A DNA stretch of 64,000 nt, from assembly GCF_050633425.1 (NCBI RefSeq), contig NZ_JBOEGM010000023.1, forward strand, positions 1 through 64,000, in the 5' to 3' direction. Both the position numbers and the translations under genes were made by a program. This DNA comes from Pelagimonas sp050633425 (lineage in GTDB: Bacteria > Pseudomonadota > Alphaproteobacteria > Rhodobacterales > Rhodobacteraceae). Positions 21,922-30,549 of the stretch are shown here, piece after piece. Under the pieces are notes generated by a model that saw only the letters and a program-made list of their open reading frames with translations, did not search any database and was not told the origin of the DNA. Within the stretch, counting starts at the first letter, position 1. Every line of letters begins with the position of its first letter.

Positions 21922-22548
21922 TCAATCTTTGCTGTTCAGTTCTTTGATAACAGCATCGAGACAGGTCCAGAACAATGGTTCAAATTGACCTCGCATCATC
22001 GCACTATCGGAGGATAGGCGATGTGGATCATGTTTGTTTCGGAGCGCATCAAGCAAACTTGCATCAATGCGTTTTGTGCTTTTATACCCCTGCCGCATTG
22101 GCATCCGTTGAACGTCTTGTTTTTCAACATACTCAGGTTGTGGCTCAAATTGCTCGACTGCCCGACGCCCCGCCATTGTGATAGCAACCTTCGCGGGTGT
22201 TCCTTGTGCTTCCAAGGCGTCCAATTGCTTTTGCTGGTCCATCTTGACCGCAGCCGACAAGGCGATTTCGCGTTTGTCGCCTGATCCTTGGACTTGCGGC
22301 TCTGAATTTGGTTTTGCTGCTGGTGCTGGTTTCGCAGGTGGTTGTTTTGGCTTGGTGATCTCTGTTTTTACCGTTGGTTTGGGCGTCGGTTTTGGTGCGG
22401 GAGACTTTTCGGGCGCAGGTTCGGGTTTGGATACAACGGGTTTCGGAGTTTCTTCGACAACAGGCTTGTTTGTCGGCAAGGGTTGCGAAAAGTCTGATGT
22501 ATACGCAGGGTCGCTTCCCTTGATTGCGGTCTTTTTCTTGCGTGGCAT
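21922..22548 (-). CDS. virC2: VirC2-like ribbon-helix-helix transfer protein
   Basis: 208 residues. The N-terminal half is a Pro/Lys-rich low-complexity linker (residues 30-85). The C-terminal half has a two-part helical domain with RRAVEQFEP and IDASLLDALRNKHDPHRLSSDSAM, resembling the VirC2 pattern SLIEAARNHFDPL. In Ti plasmids VirC2 binds DNA near the border and works with VirC1. Position directly after a VirC1-like gene supports the call. Starts four bases after the virC1 stop. Confidence 0.65.
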   Translation of the reverse strand: MPRKKKTAIKGSDPAYTSDFSQPLPTNKPVVEETPKPVVSKPEPAPEKSPAPKPTPKPTVKTEITKPKQPPAKPAPAAKPNSEPQVQGSGDKREIALSAAVKMDQQKQLDALEAQGTPAKVAITMAGRRAVEQFEPQPEYVEKQDVQRMPMRQGYKSTKRIDASLLDALRNKHDPHRLSSDSAMMRGQFEPLFWTCLDAVIKELNSKD

Positions 22549-22551
22549 CTG

Positions 22552-23259
22552 TTAACCCCCTGTCAAAGCATCGAGTATTGAGGTGGCTTCTTCGAGCGCT
22601 TCGGCAAAGTGTTTTGCTTGAACGCGCAAGTGGCTTGGCCCGTTACGCCGGTTCTCCGCAATGTGGTGGATGAAGCCCTCCGCCGACGCATCCTTATGCT
22701 GTTTCCGTTGCATGAAATAATCGTCCATAACCGGAAATTGAGAGATAGCCTTTTCTTCGATTGCCAGCTCTGCCTTGCTTTGCTTGGCTGGCACATTTGA
22801 CATTACGACATGAAAGGACGGTAAGGCGTCTGGGTCTTCGGCGCGATCACGTAGCCCGACATACCAGTTGAAAGTGTCAGTCGTAATTTCAAGATCGTCG
22901 TCACTCAGCATCATTGGTATGACTAGAACATCGCTTTCAACCGCAAGATCGTCTGCCCATGCACCCGCTGCCCCGATGGTATCAATGAAGACGTAATCGG
23001 CAGTGTCGTTTTCGTATGCATGTTCCACTTTCTCGGAAAGTTCGTTCACCATCGTCAACGGCTCAATGCGGAACAGTGGGTCTTCGATTTGCAGCTTATT
23101 CGCCCATCGAGCTAAGGCTTGTTGCGGGTCGGCGTCAAACACTAGACAGCGTTTGCCTCTCGCCATTGCTGCGCTGACCAATGCCCGCGTGAGTGTCGTT
23201 TTTCCCGCGCCGCCTTTTCGCGTGATGATCGAGACGACCTTCATTTCATCATTGGGCAT
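22552..23259 (-). CDS. virC1: VirC1-like ParA-family ATPase
   Basis: 235 residues. Deviant Walker A KGGAGKTT (residues 14-21), FDADPQQALARW near 41, a switch VFIDTIGAAGAW near 91 and IPMMLSDDDLEITTDTFNWY near 113. The latter parallels the VirC1 IPTMLTPLDIDEAL segment, which favours VirC1 over a RepA partition ATPase. VirC1 recruits the relaxosome to the cell pole and binds the overdrive enhancer with VirC2. Start at 23259 with AAGGA upstream. Its ribosome site and promoter lie in the heptamer array. Confidence 0.75.
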   Translation of the reverse strand: MPNDEMKVVSIITRKGGAGKTTLTRALVSAAMARGKRCLVFDADPQQALARWANKLQIEDPLFRIEPLTMVNELSEKVEHAYENDTADYVFIDTIGAAGAWADDLAVESDVLVIPMMLSDDDLEITTDTFNWYVGLRDRAEDPDALPSFHVVMSNVPAKQSKAELAIEEKAISQFPVMDDYFMQRKQHKDASAEGFIHHIAENRRNGPSHLRVQAKHFAEALEEATSILDALTGG

Positions 23260-23260
23260 G

Positions 23261-23576
23261 TATCTTGTCCTTTGTTTCGTGTTGCTTGTGTCGTGTCCTT
23301 GGTATCTTGTTGCTGGTATCGCGTCTACTGTTTCTTGTCGCCTGCCTCTTGTTCGGTGTTTTGTTGCGTGTTTCGTGTCACAGGTTTCTTGTCGCGTGTC
23401 CTTTGTTGCGCGTTCGGTGTTTCTTGTCGCGTGTTACGTGTGTCGTGTTCGGTGTCTTGCAGCGTGTTCCTTGTTTCTGGTTACCTGTCGAGTGTCGATT
23501 GTGCCGTGTAGCTTGTTTCGTGTTGCTTGCCAGATTGCCCCGAACCCGTATCTTGTTTCTTGTCTCCTGTTGATTG
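23261..23576. repeat. Degenerate heptamer array, about 40 units of TNNCNTG
   Basis: From 23261 the sequence falls into 7-base units such as TATCTTG, TTTCGTG, TTGCTTG, TCGCGTG, TTTCTTG, TTCGGTG. The phase holds for units at a time, with a few 5- or 12-base slips (around 23359 and 23455) and one unrelated insert (23530-23548). T at position 1 and G at position 7 are nearly invariant. It lies between virC1 and the predicted nic site. It is too regular for random DNA and too short-unit for CRISPR. A protein-binding or bending site, possibly overdrive-like, is the best guess. Confidence 0.85.
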
Positions 23577-23928
23577 TCTGCCGCGATAGTCTGCTTTTTA
23601 GACCAGTCAAAACCGAAATAGGGGGCAGCTACCAAGCGATATACCGCTTGAGGGGGCATTTCCGGCCCGTCAGAGGGCCATGCCGTGTTTTTTGGTAGGG
23701 CAGGGGCCAAAAGTGCTGTTGAGCCGTCAGGCGGCGCATTTTTGGCTTGGCCCATCACCTTCGGTTTTGGGCGGTCTCGCCTCTGGCTCGACACGACGAC
23801 CCGCAAGGGGCCGTCTGAAACGGAATACAATCACTCTTAACGGCTTTAACAATGTTATAATTTGCGGTGCACCTTTACAATTGCGTCAAAGCCTAAGTGA
23901 TTGTATGGAAGATGGCAGGAAATAGGAG
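23577..23928. other. Predicted oriT region with nic-like site
   Basis: Non-coding. Inverted repeats CAAGCG-atatac-CGCTTG (23633-23650) and GGCCC-gtcaga-GGGCC (23664-23679). TGGCAGGAAATA at 23913-23924 matches the T-DNA border core TGGCAGGATATA at 11 of 12 bases, directly upstream of the VirD1/VirD2-like genes. By analogy the nick falls on the minus strand (TATTTCCTG^CCA), sending the strand toward decreasing coordinates first. Location is inferred, not demonstrated. Confidence 0.6.
23849..23866. promoter_or_regulatory. ACAATGTTATAAT half-palindrome, candidate operator/promoter of the mob operon (site 5)
   Basis: The left half matches the motif fully (ACAATGTTATAA), the right half is degenerate. 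TATAAT at 23856-23861 could be the -10 element. It lies about 90 bp before the mobC/virD1-like gene. Confidence 0.5.
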
Positions 23929-23940
23929 GTGTATGTTCGC

Positions 23941-24516
23941 ATGGCTGGTCGCCGACGCTTGACTGATTTGGAGCGATTGGAAGTCGTCCGTGAAACGCGA
24001 AAAGGCGTTTCTGCTCAGGTGCTTGGAAAGCGATACTCGGTAACACCGCGAACGATCCAATACACCGTGAAGCGCGAAAAAGAGCGCCGCCGCGATACCG
24101 GCATCCGCACCGCGCAGATTGGAACGACCGTCACACCAGAGGAACTACGGGCGTTTGAAGTGGTGCTTTCGCGGCACGGGATCAGCAATCGGTCAGATGG
24201 AATGCGCCGATTGATCCAGTCCGCGAACGGAGTTTTTCAACCTGACGAGCATTTGGCCGACGAATTGAAAGCCTTTCGGGCGGCGTTGAACCGTGTCGGA
24301 AACAACGTGACGCAGATCGCAAAGCGGATGAATGAATCGAACAACAAAGGTCTGAGACCTTCGTTTGGTCCATCAAGTCTGGCGCAGATGCGGAGCCTTG
24401 CAGGGTTCGTTCTGGATTTTGCGGATCAGGTAGATCTTCTGTCCCGTCGCAGGACCGATGGGATCACCATGTTGGTCAGTGACGCCTTGAAGGAGCTGGC
24501 CGATGGCGAGGAATGA
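23941..24516 (+). CDS. VirD1/MobC-like relaxosome accessory protein
   Basis: The ATG at 23941 follows AGGAGG; an in-frame GTG at 23929 is less likely. 191 residues. The N-terminal HTH (LTDLERLEVVRETRKGVSAQVLGKRYSVTPRTIQ) is followed by a ribbon-helix-helix-like TVTPEELRAFEVVLSRHG and a MobC-type helix FRAALNRVGNNVTQIAKRMNE. Such proteins open oriT DNA for the relaxase and often repress their own promoter. It overlaps the relaxase gene by 14 bp. Confidence 0.75.
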   Translation: MAGRRRLTDLERLEVVRETRKGVSAQVLGKRYSVTPRTIQYTVKREKERRRDTGIRTAQIGTTVTPEELRAFEVVLSRHGISNRSDGMRRLIQSANGVFQPDEHLADELKAFRAALNRVGNNVTQIAKRMNESNNKGLRPSFGPSSLAQMRSLAGFVLDFADQVDLLSRRRTDGITMLVSDALKELADGEE

Positions 24517-27229
24517 TGCGGTTCAGTCCGTAACGGGCGAGATTTTCCGTGAAGGTTGGAGCCGTGTGCGCGGTTCCATGCAGGGGCTTCATGCGAAGAA
24601 GCCGCAAATGATCCGAGCAGCAAAAGGCCACCGTGCAGCCGTGTTCAAAGCTATTAAATCTGGCGTAACACATACTAAGGCAGAGCTTTCCAATCAGCTT
24701 GAATACCTGACAACGAAGTCATCCCACATTGTAGATAGCCGAGGCGTGTTGGACGGTAAGAAGACGCTTTCGGGAGACGAAATCAAAGGTCTGACTGATA
24801 GATTTTCAAGCCGTTGGGACGATGGCTTTCGCCCAAAGATGGGCCACACCACTCACATGCTCATGTCCTATCCGCAAGGGACACGCGGCGAGGATGTGCG
24901 AGATATAACCGCGGCTGTCTGTCGTGAGCATTTTCAAAATGATGATCGAAACTTTGATTACATCATCGCCGTTCATGAGGATCGAGCGCACCCCCACGCG
25001 CACATCGTCTTGAATCGACGTTCCCAGGAGGGTGAGTATTTCTATCTGGGGCGGGATCATCACTTTAACTATGATGATTTTCGCCTTTCGATGGTTGAAC
25101 ACGCCGAAAAGGTTGGTGTTCGCCTTGAGGCAACGCGGCGACTTGATCGCGGAGACGTCACTTACGCGCCGCGCACGAAGGAAATTTACGACGCCAAAGC
25201 AGAGGGCCGGGAGCCGGTTCAGCGGGAGAGGGTTGGACGTGACCTTGACCGCGCGTTGGCCGAAATCGCCACCACATCCAAAGTCTACCTTTCGTTGTCA
25301 GCCGAAGCGACCAACGACAACAGGGAAGACATTTCAAATGCCCTTTTCCGTGCAGGCGAAGTCCTTGCCCGTGGGGGTCAATTACAAACAGATGGAGACG
25401 TTTACATGGAGAACCAGCAGAGTTTCGATGATCTGAAAACAAGCCTCACAGATCGTCTTAATCGGATTGAAAGCCAAATCCAAAGTGCGTCCGAGGCTGA
25501 CCGGCCACGGATGGAAAAACAGTTGGACAGCGCATTACAGCCAGTTGCGCATTTGAACCCCGTTGGCGCAAATTCATCGAAGCTGACTACTGCACCGTCA
25601 GACACCGGCGTTTATTCGGAAACGAACGTCAACAAAGACGGTATCGGAGCCATGCGTGATCCTGAGACACGGGCTCAGATCGAGACAGCGTTGCGGGGAA
25701 CGGGCATTTCGTCAGAGGCCGTCATTGCGCGAGTAGAGCAGGGGGCCAACAATGCCTCTTTGGAGCAGCGTTGGATTGCAGATGACCTTACAAAAATTGC
25801 AGAGACCGAAGGTTTGAACCTTGAGCGTAAGGCTGACTTAGAGATAGCCGCTGAAAAGTTGGATCAGGCGCATGTGAGACTGGGAGAAACACTACAGCAA
25901 GCAGATGTGATCAGGGATGATGGTGTGATCCTAAGCGATGATCAGGAACGCCCGTCAGACGAAGAATTTGCGGCGATGATGCAGAATGCGGCGGACCAAG
26001 ACTATCGCGAAGACGTGTCCGAACGACTGCGGTTGGAGCGCGGAAGCGAGCTTGCAGAAGTGCAGGGCATTGCCGAGGCCGAACATAAGGAGGCAGTGAC
26101 GGACGCATTCAATCAAAACATGCGGGCGATGGAACGTGCTGGAATGCCTGCCTCGGTTATTGGTGGCTACACCGTCCAAATGACCGAGCGGGCTGAAGAA
26201 CGGATCGCTGACAATCCAGAGCTTATCCAAATGACCCGCGAAGACCGGCGCGAGTTTGAACGGCTTGAGGAAAACCTTGTTCAAACACAGGAGTTCAGAG
26301 ACGGCGAGAACGACCAAGCCTTGCAGCAGGACCGTCAAGCCGACTTCGACGCTTTTGCAGCGAAGTCACCGGCCCACGCGCAGCTTGCGTCCCGCGCATG
26401 GGATAAACTTGGCGATGATATGGAGAAGCCCGCCACCTACGTTCAGACAGATCAGAGCAACACCTTGCGGGCCGATATGTCGGACAGAGAGATTGTTGCT
26501 GATATTGACCGTGGGGTGCGTGAACAGTTTGACGAGCGTTCTGACGAATATACTCGCTTTGAACCTTTGTCGATTGAGCGAAACCAAGTCGGTGGCGTCG
26601 TGAATGGTTCAGATATGGGCCTAGCATTCACGAGTTTGGCCCAAAGCCGAAACGACGCCGACCTTAGCCCTGCGGATCAGCGTCGGATCGAAGTGTATTT
26701 GCAAGACACAGCGGATCGCTATGGAGAGCAAATGCGTGATGGACTAGCCCGTGACAATCAGCCGGAAACCGACCGTTTTGATCCAGACTATGATAAGGAC
26801 AGTGAAACGGCCCAAGAGTGGTCCGATGCACGGGTGCGCGAGTTCGACAATGCCATACGGCCATATCGGGCAGATCAAGCAGAGACCGCCGAAATGCGCC
26901 GTGTTATCGAGCATGAGCGGACGGAAAAGATCGAAGGGCCGTTCGACAACTGGCGTGGCAGTCATGAGTTCCGCGACCAGATCGAGCGTGAGTTGGACGA
27001 CGAGCAACTTGAAGCGCTGCGCAACGGTGACGCCGATGCCTTGGAGCACGTGATTGATGAACGTCTTGACCGTTTGTACGCAGCCAAAGCCTATCTGCAA
27101 TCAGACGCCGAGACCGCCAACAGCGAGGCGACGCGGGAAGTCGTCTCAGAAATTGCCGAAGAGGAATTTGATGCACAGCGATTGAAGACCGTTCGCGCAG
27201 ACACAGAAAAGGGGCAGACACATGGATAA
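24503..27229 (+). CDS. virD2: VirD2-like conjugative relaxase
   Basis: 908 residues. The relaxase domain spans roughly 45-260: KSGVTHTKAELSNQLEYLTTK with the likely catalytic Tyr68, THMLMSYPQGT near 117, and the metal triad HEDRAHPHAHIVLNRR near 157-172. The order and wording follow VirD2 of Ti plasmids (MOBP type), with about 40 extra residues at the N-terminus. Residues 270-908 are an acidic, helical, Asp/Glu/Arg-rich tail with no recognised domain that may carry the secretion signal and contacts for VirD4. Much longer than VirD2 (about 450). It overlaps the coupling-protein gene by 8 bp. Confidence 0.88.
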   Translation: MARNDAVQSVTGEIFREGWSRVRGSMQGLHAKKPQMIRAAKGHRAAVFKAIKSGVTHTKAELSNQLEYLTTKSSHIVDSRGVLDGKKTLSGDEIKGLTDRFSSRWDDGFRPKMGHTTHMLMSYPQGTRGEDVRDITAAVCREHFQNDDRNFDYIIAVHEDRAHPHAHIVLNRRSQEGEYFYLGRDHHFNYDDFRLSMVEHAEKVGVRLEATRRLDRGDVTYAPRTKEIYDAKAEGREPVQRERVGRDLDRALAEIATTSKVYLSLSAEATNDNREDISNALFRAGEVLARGGQLQTDGDVYMENQQSFDDLKTSLTDRLNRIESQIQSASEADRPRMEKQLDSALQPVAHLNPVGANSSKLTTAPSDTGVYSETNVNKDGIGAMRDPETRAQIETALRGTGISSEAVIARVEQGANNASLEQRWIADDLTKIAETEGLNLERKADLEIAAEKLDQAHVRLGETLQQADVIRDDGVILSDDQERPSDEEFAAMMQNAADQDYREDVSERLRLERGSELAEVQGIAEAEHKEAVTDAFNQNMRAMERAGMPASVIGGYTVQMTERAEERIADNPELIQMTREDRREFERLEENLVQTQEFRDGENDQALQQDRQADFDAFAAKSPAHAQLASRAWDKLGDDMEKPATYVQTDQSNTLRADMSDREIVADIDRGVREQFDERSDEYTRFEPLSIERNQVGGVVNGSDMGLAFTSLAQSRNDADLSPADQRRIEVYLQDTADRYGEQMRDGLARDNQPETDRFDPDYDKDSETAQEWSDARVREFDNAIRPYRADQAETAEMRRVIEHERTEKIEGPFDNWRGSHEFRDQIERELDDEQLEALRNGDADALEHVIDERLDRLYAAKAYLQSDAETANSEATREVVSEIAEEEFDAQRLKTVRADTEKGQTHG

Positions 27230-29390
27230 GGGCAAGATCGCAGCGGGTATTTTCCTTCTTACAGCCGTGTTCTTGGCGATTGGCTATGTCGTCGCCACCG
27301 CTTTTCTGACGTTCCGCGATTACGGCATGAATGCTGAATTGGACTTCATGTGGCTTGCGGAGAATTACACCGGGTTGCAGCGGTTTCGACCAGACGATTT
27401 TCGACTGGTGAACCTGATCGTTGGTGGTTTCGGCGTGACCGGCCTCTTGTTGAGCGCGGTCTTATCAGGGAACGCCCTGACGAAGTTTGGCCGCACCCAA
27501 TGGCAAAAGGCACAGCACATGCGCAAGAACGGTTTTTTCAGCAAGCCAGGAACAGGATTCATCATCGGGAAGCTGGGAAAACCAAAAGGCAACGGCAAGC
27601 TGATCAGCTCGAAGGTTTTTCCACATGCGTTGATCGTGGCACCAACAGGCCGAGGTAAAACCACAGGCTTTGTCATTCCGAATCTGCTTACCTTCAAAGG
27701 GTCAGCTGTGGTCCTGGACGTGAAGGGCGAGAACTTTGAAGCAACAGCGCGGCATCGAGCCGCAGAGGGTGACAAGGTTTATCGCTTTGCACCAACCGAC
27801 TGGCATGACCGTCGCAGCCATCGTTACAACCCTTTGCTGCGGATTGCGGAGCTAGAAGATCCCGACCGTCAGCAGATGGAATTACAGTTGTTGGCGTCAC
27901 TGTTTCTGCAAGCGGACAGTGACCGCGTTCAAGGTCTCTTAAAGGGCGGGATCGACTTGTTTGTTGCAGCCGGCCTTTTGGCATTCGAGCGAGAGCGCCC
28001 GACGCTCGGGGAGATTTACCGGATCACGGCCAGCGGTGGTAACAAGCAAAAAGAGTTCATGATGCGTCGTGACGAAATTCAGAACCGTGCGGGCAAGCTG
28101 ATCTTTGAACGTATGGCATCGACCAACAACGACACGCTGACTTCCTATGTGTCGCTACTTATGACTTCGGGTCTGGACCAGTGGAGCAACCCCGCGATCG
28201 ACAAGGCCACGCAGGTTTCCGATTTTGATTTCAGGGACATTCGGAAGAAGCCTTTTTCCGTTTTTTTGGTGGTGTCCCCAAATATGGTCAAACCAATGGC
28301 AGCGCTTATCCGGCTGTTCTTCTCTGATCTTATTTCTTCAATGCAGGACAAAGAACCTGGTCCAGACGAGCCGTGGCCGGTCATGATCATGCTTGACGAG
28401 TTCAACCGTCTTGGAAAGATGCCGATTGTTACTGACAGTATCGAAACGCTCAGATCATACAAAGGTCACTTGGCAATCGTCACCCAGACCATTCCAGCGC
28501 TGGACGAGATTTACGGTGAGAACACCCGCCGCGCCCTGCAGGGCAACGCGGGCGTTAAGCTCTATCTGACGCCATCTGATGAAAAGACGGTCGAAGAATT
28601 GAGCAAAGCTGTTGGTAAAACGACGAAGCGCGTCGTTACGCGGTCGCGTTCCATCGGGAAAAACCCATTCGAGGGACGCAGCATGTCAGAGCGGACAGAA
28701 GAAGTGTCGTTGCTTCCAGAAGATGAAGCCCGTCGCCTACCGCTTGATGACATAATCATTGTCGTGGATGCACAAATGCCGATCAGGGCGAAGCGGATTC
28801 AATACTACGATGATCCATTCTTCAAAGGCATCCATGCGGCACAGAAGGGCGAATTGCCATTCCCAGAAACATCTTTGGACAAGGTATCACTATCTGATCA
28901 AGCGAAGGCGTCTGGACCGGCCCCAGAGGCTTCACCAGAGCGCGATAATACGGACCAAACAACAACACCCATGGATCAGCCTGTGAAGGGTCAAGAGCCT
29001 ATGCCAGAGGGTCAGCCAGGTTCATCAACGGATCAGCCTGTGAAGGGCCAAGAGCCTATGCCGGAAGGTGGCGCGGGGGCCGATGTGTCAGAGAAAGCAG
29101 AACGGGAACAGAAAGAACCTCTGTCTGTTGGTGCGGCGTCACATATCCCATCGAAAGGGAAACTGCCGACTTCCGGCCGCAAACGTGCCAAAGCTGTTGT
29201 TCACGCCACCCGCGACTTTGATGATCGTCAGGCGCAGCTTGATCTAGCGGTGCAACAAAGTCTTGACCTTCAAGAACCGTCGCCCGAGGACATTGCCGCT
29301 ATCGAGGACACGGAGGCTGCGCTTGCCGCACTTGAGATTGAGTTTGAAAGCGAAGGGCAGGGGGGCGTCAAAGTTACTGCCGCTGAGTGA
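27222..29390 (+). CDS. virD4: VirD4/TraG-type coupling protein
   Basis: 722 residues. Two N-terminal TM helices (residues 5-25 and 67-84) with a periplasmic loop, Walker A APTGRGKTTGF near 140, DVKGENFE near 168, Walker B VMIMLDEFNRLGKM near 387 and a VTQTIPALDEIYGE motif near 420. It couples the relaxase-DNA complex to the VirB channel. After residue 550 comes a low-complexity tail containing a 19-residue tandem repeat. The N-terminal membrane domain has a stand-alone relative at 9167. Ends at the bidirectional terminator at 29407. Confidence 0.93.
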   Translation: MDKGKIAAGIFLLTAVFLAIGYVVATAFLTFRDYGMNAELDFMWLAENYTGLQRFRPDDFRLVNLIVGGFGVTGLLLSAVLSGNALTKFGRTQWQKAQHMRKNGFFSKPGTGFIIGKLGKPKGNGKLISSKVFPHALIVAPTGRGKTTGFVIPNLLTFKGSAVVLDVKGENFEATARHRAAEGDKVYRFAPTDWHDRRSHRYNPLLRIAELEDPDRQQMELQLLASLFLQADSDRVQGLLKGGIDLFVAAGLLAFERERPTLGEIYRITASGGNKQKEFMMRRDEIQNRAGKLIFERMASTNNDTLTSYVSLLMTSGLDQWSNPAIDKATQVSDFDFRDIRKKPFSVFLVVSPNMVKPMAALIRLFFSDLISSMQDKEPGPDEPWPVMIMLDEFNRLGKMPIVTDSIETLRSYKGHLAIVTQTIPALDEIYGENTRRALQGNAGVKLYLTPSDEKTVEELSKAVGKTTKRVVTRSRSIGKNPFEGRSMSERTEEVSLLPEDEARRLPLDDIIIVVDAQMPIRAKRIQYYDDPFFKGIHAAQKGELPFPETSLDKVSLSDQAKASGPAPEASPERDNTDQTTTPMDQPVKGQEPMPEGQPGSSTDQPVKGQEPMPEGGAGADVSEKAEREQKEPLSVGAASHIPSKGKLPTSGRKRAKAVVHATRDFDDRQAQLDLAVQQSLDLQEPSPEDIAAIEDTEAALAALEIEFESEGQGGVKVTAAE
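28974..29070 (+). repeat. 57-bp in-frame tandem repeat in virD4 tail
   Basis: DQPVKGQEPMPEG occurs twice, 19 codons apart (starts 28974 and 29031), differing by few bases. It encodes a flexible acidic linker and may vary in copy number between plasmids. Confidence 0.75.
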
Positions 29391-29406
29391 TCACGACCAG
29401 CACCAC

Positions 29407-29439
29407 GCAAAAGGGCCGCTCAATGAGCGGCCCTTTTGC
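29407..29439. terminator. Bidirectional terminator between virD4 and the virB operon
   Basis: GCAAAAGGGCCGCT-caatg-AGCGGCCCTTTTGC, a perfect 14-bp stem flanked by A and T runs, placed between convergent virD4 (plus) and virB6 (minus). Confidence 0.92.
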
Positions 29440-29454
29440 TGTTATTGTAGCAGT

Positions 29455-30534
29455 CTATTTTTTGCTAGCCAGCCGGTCAGCTCGTTCTTTCAACCGCTGT
29501 TGTTGGGCGCCAGTGCCGGTTGGTTGCGGCGTAGGTTTGGCATCATTGGCCGCTGTTTTTTGGCGCTTTTCTGTTTTGCCTATGCCAAGCATAGTCCTGC
29601 CACGCAACGCGATCAATTCAGCCCCGGTCGCTGTACCAACACTTGCTCTAGCCTGCGCTTGTTTCCCACCGAGAGCCGCCGCACCAAACTGGTATGCACC
29701 GCCTAACCCGCTGTTTAGTGCTGGCATAACGATGTTGCCTGAGACCGCTCGCACAAGAAATGGAGTTGCTAGGATGAAACCCTTTGCCATGAACACCATC
29801 ATGAAGAATGGTAGTATAGCACCAATGTTAGATGCCCCGTCAGGACTCCCAAGCTCGTTGATCAAAGCGTTCGAGACGCCAATAATTGTGGCGAATACAC
29901 CGGCAATAAAGACGGGATACATAGCAAAAGAGATCAGCGCAGACAGCCAACGTGCAAAGTAATCCTTTGTCACTTCGAACAGCGTGAGGAAGATCATGAT
30001 TGGTGCGAGTCCAAGCAGCAACGCTATCATCAGGCGTGAAGCAATGAGAAAGAAAGCTGCTAGACCACCCAGGATCGACAACATGACGGTTCCGATGGCA
30101 CCCATCAAAGCACCCGTCATCCAGTGCATTTCGCTTCCAATCGCATTCATGTAGAGACCAAACTGCTCGATGATGCCATCAAACTCCTCCGCAAATGTGC
30201 CGGACGGCCCGGGCGTCCCTCCACCTACCGAAGCAACAAGCGAACCTGCAATACTGTCGATGCCACTCAGGATTGCCGTTGAAAACGAGTTAAATTGTGC
30301 CCAGTTCGTTGCAAACACCCCAACCAACGTTAGCTTGACCGCCAGCCAAAATGCTTGCCTTCCATCCATAGACTTGTATTGAAAAACAGCGTTGATAAGG
30401 ACCATCAACACAACGACAGTCATCGCGAGGACAAGAATGGTTCCAACAGTCGCGGCGACCGATCCAAACTGTGTTTCTGCGGCTTCTTCTAGGAAGTTGT
30501 CGGCAGTCTCGACAAAAAATGTAACAACACTCAT
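29455..30534 (-). CDS. virB6: VirB6-type inner-membrane channel component
   Basis: 359 residues, start at 30534 with GGGAGA upstream. At least five TM segments (for example ATVGTILVLAMTVVVLMVLINAVF, LMIALLLGLAPIMIFLTLFEV, ISFAMYPVFIAGVFATIIG), a Pro/Gly-rich periplasmic loop between TM 1 and 2, and a conserved Trp-Leu-Ala (RWLSALISF) typical of VirB6/TrbL. The C-terminus is basic and Gln-rich. It is the last gene of the virB operon. Confidence 0.85.
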   Translation of the reverse strand: MSVVTFFVETADNFLEEAAETQFGSVAATVGTILVLAMTVVVLMVLINAVFQYKSMDGRQAFWLAVKLTLVGVFATNWAQFNSFSTAILSGIDSIAGSLVASVGGGTPGPSGTFAEEFDGIIEQFGLYMNAIGSEMHWMTGALMGAIGTVMLSILGGLAAFFLIASRLMIALLLGLAPIMIFLTLFEVTKDYFARWLSALISFAMYPVFIAGVFATIIGVSNALINELGSPDGASNIGAILPFFMMVFMAKGFILATPFLVRAVSGNIVMPALNSGLGGAYQFGAAALGGKQAQARASVGTATGAELIALRGRTMLGIGKTEKRQKTAANDAKPTPQPTGTGAQQQRLKERADRLASKK

Positions 30535-30549
30535 ATTTTCTTTTCTCCC

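Noticed and set aside
22552..23259. RepA/ParA partition ATPase of the replicon
   Set aside because: Position beside a VirC2-like gene and oriT, and the VirC1-like IPMML segment, fit VirC1 better; the repABC ParA homologue should lie left of repC, outside the window.
23261..23576. CRISPR array
   Set aside because: Units are 7 bases, degenerate and contiguous, without spacers; no cas genes in the window.
23265..23830. ORFs on both strands through the heptamer array (for example 23272-23511 plus, 23378-23830 minus)
   Set aside because: A 7-base repeat lacking stop triplets keeps all frames open; the translations are monotonous (Cys/Val/Ser or Thr/Arg/Asn) and show no protein-like domain.
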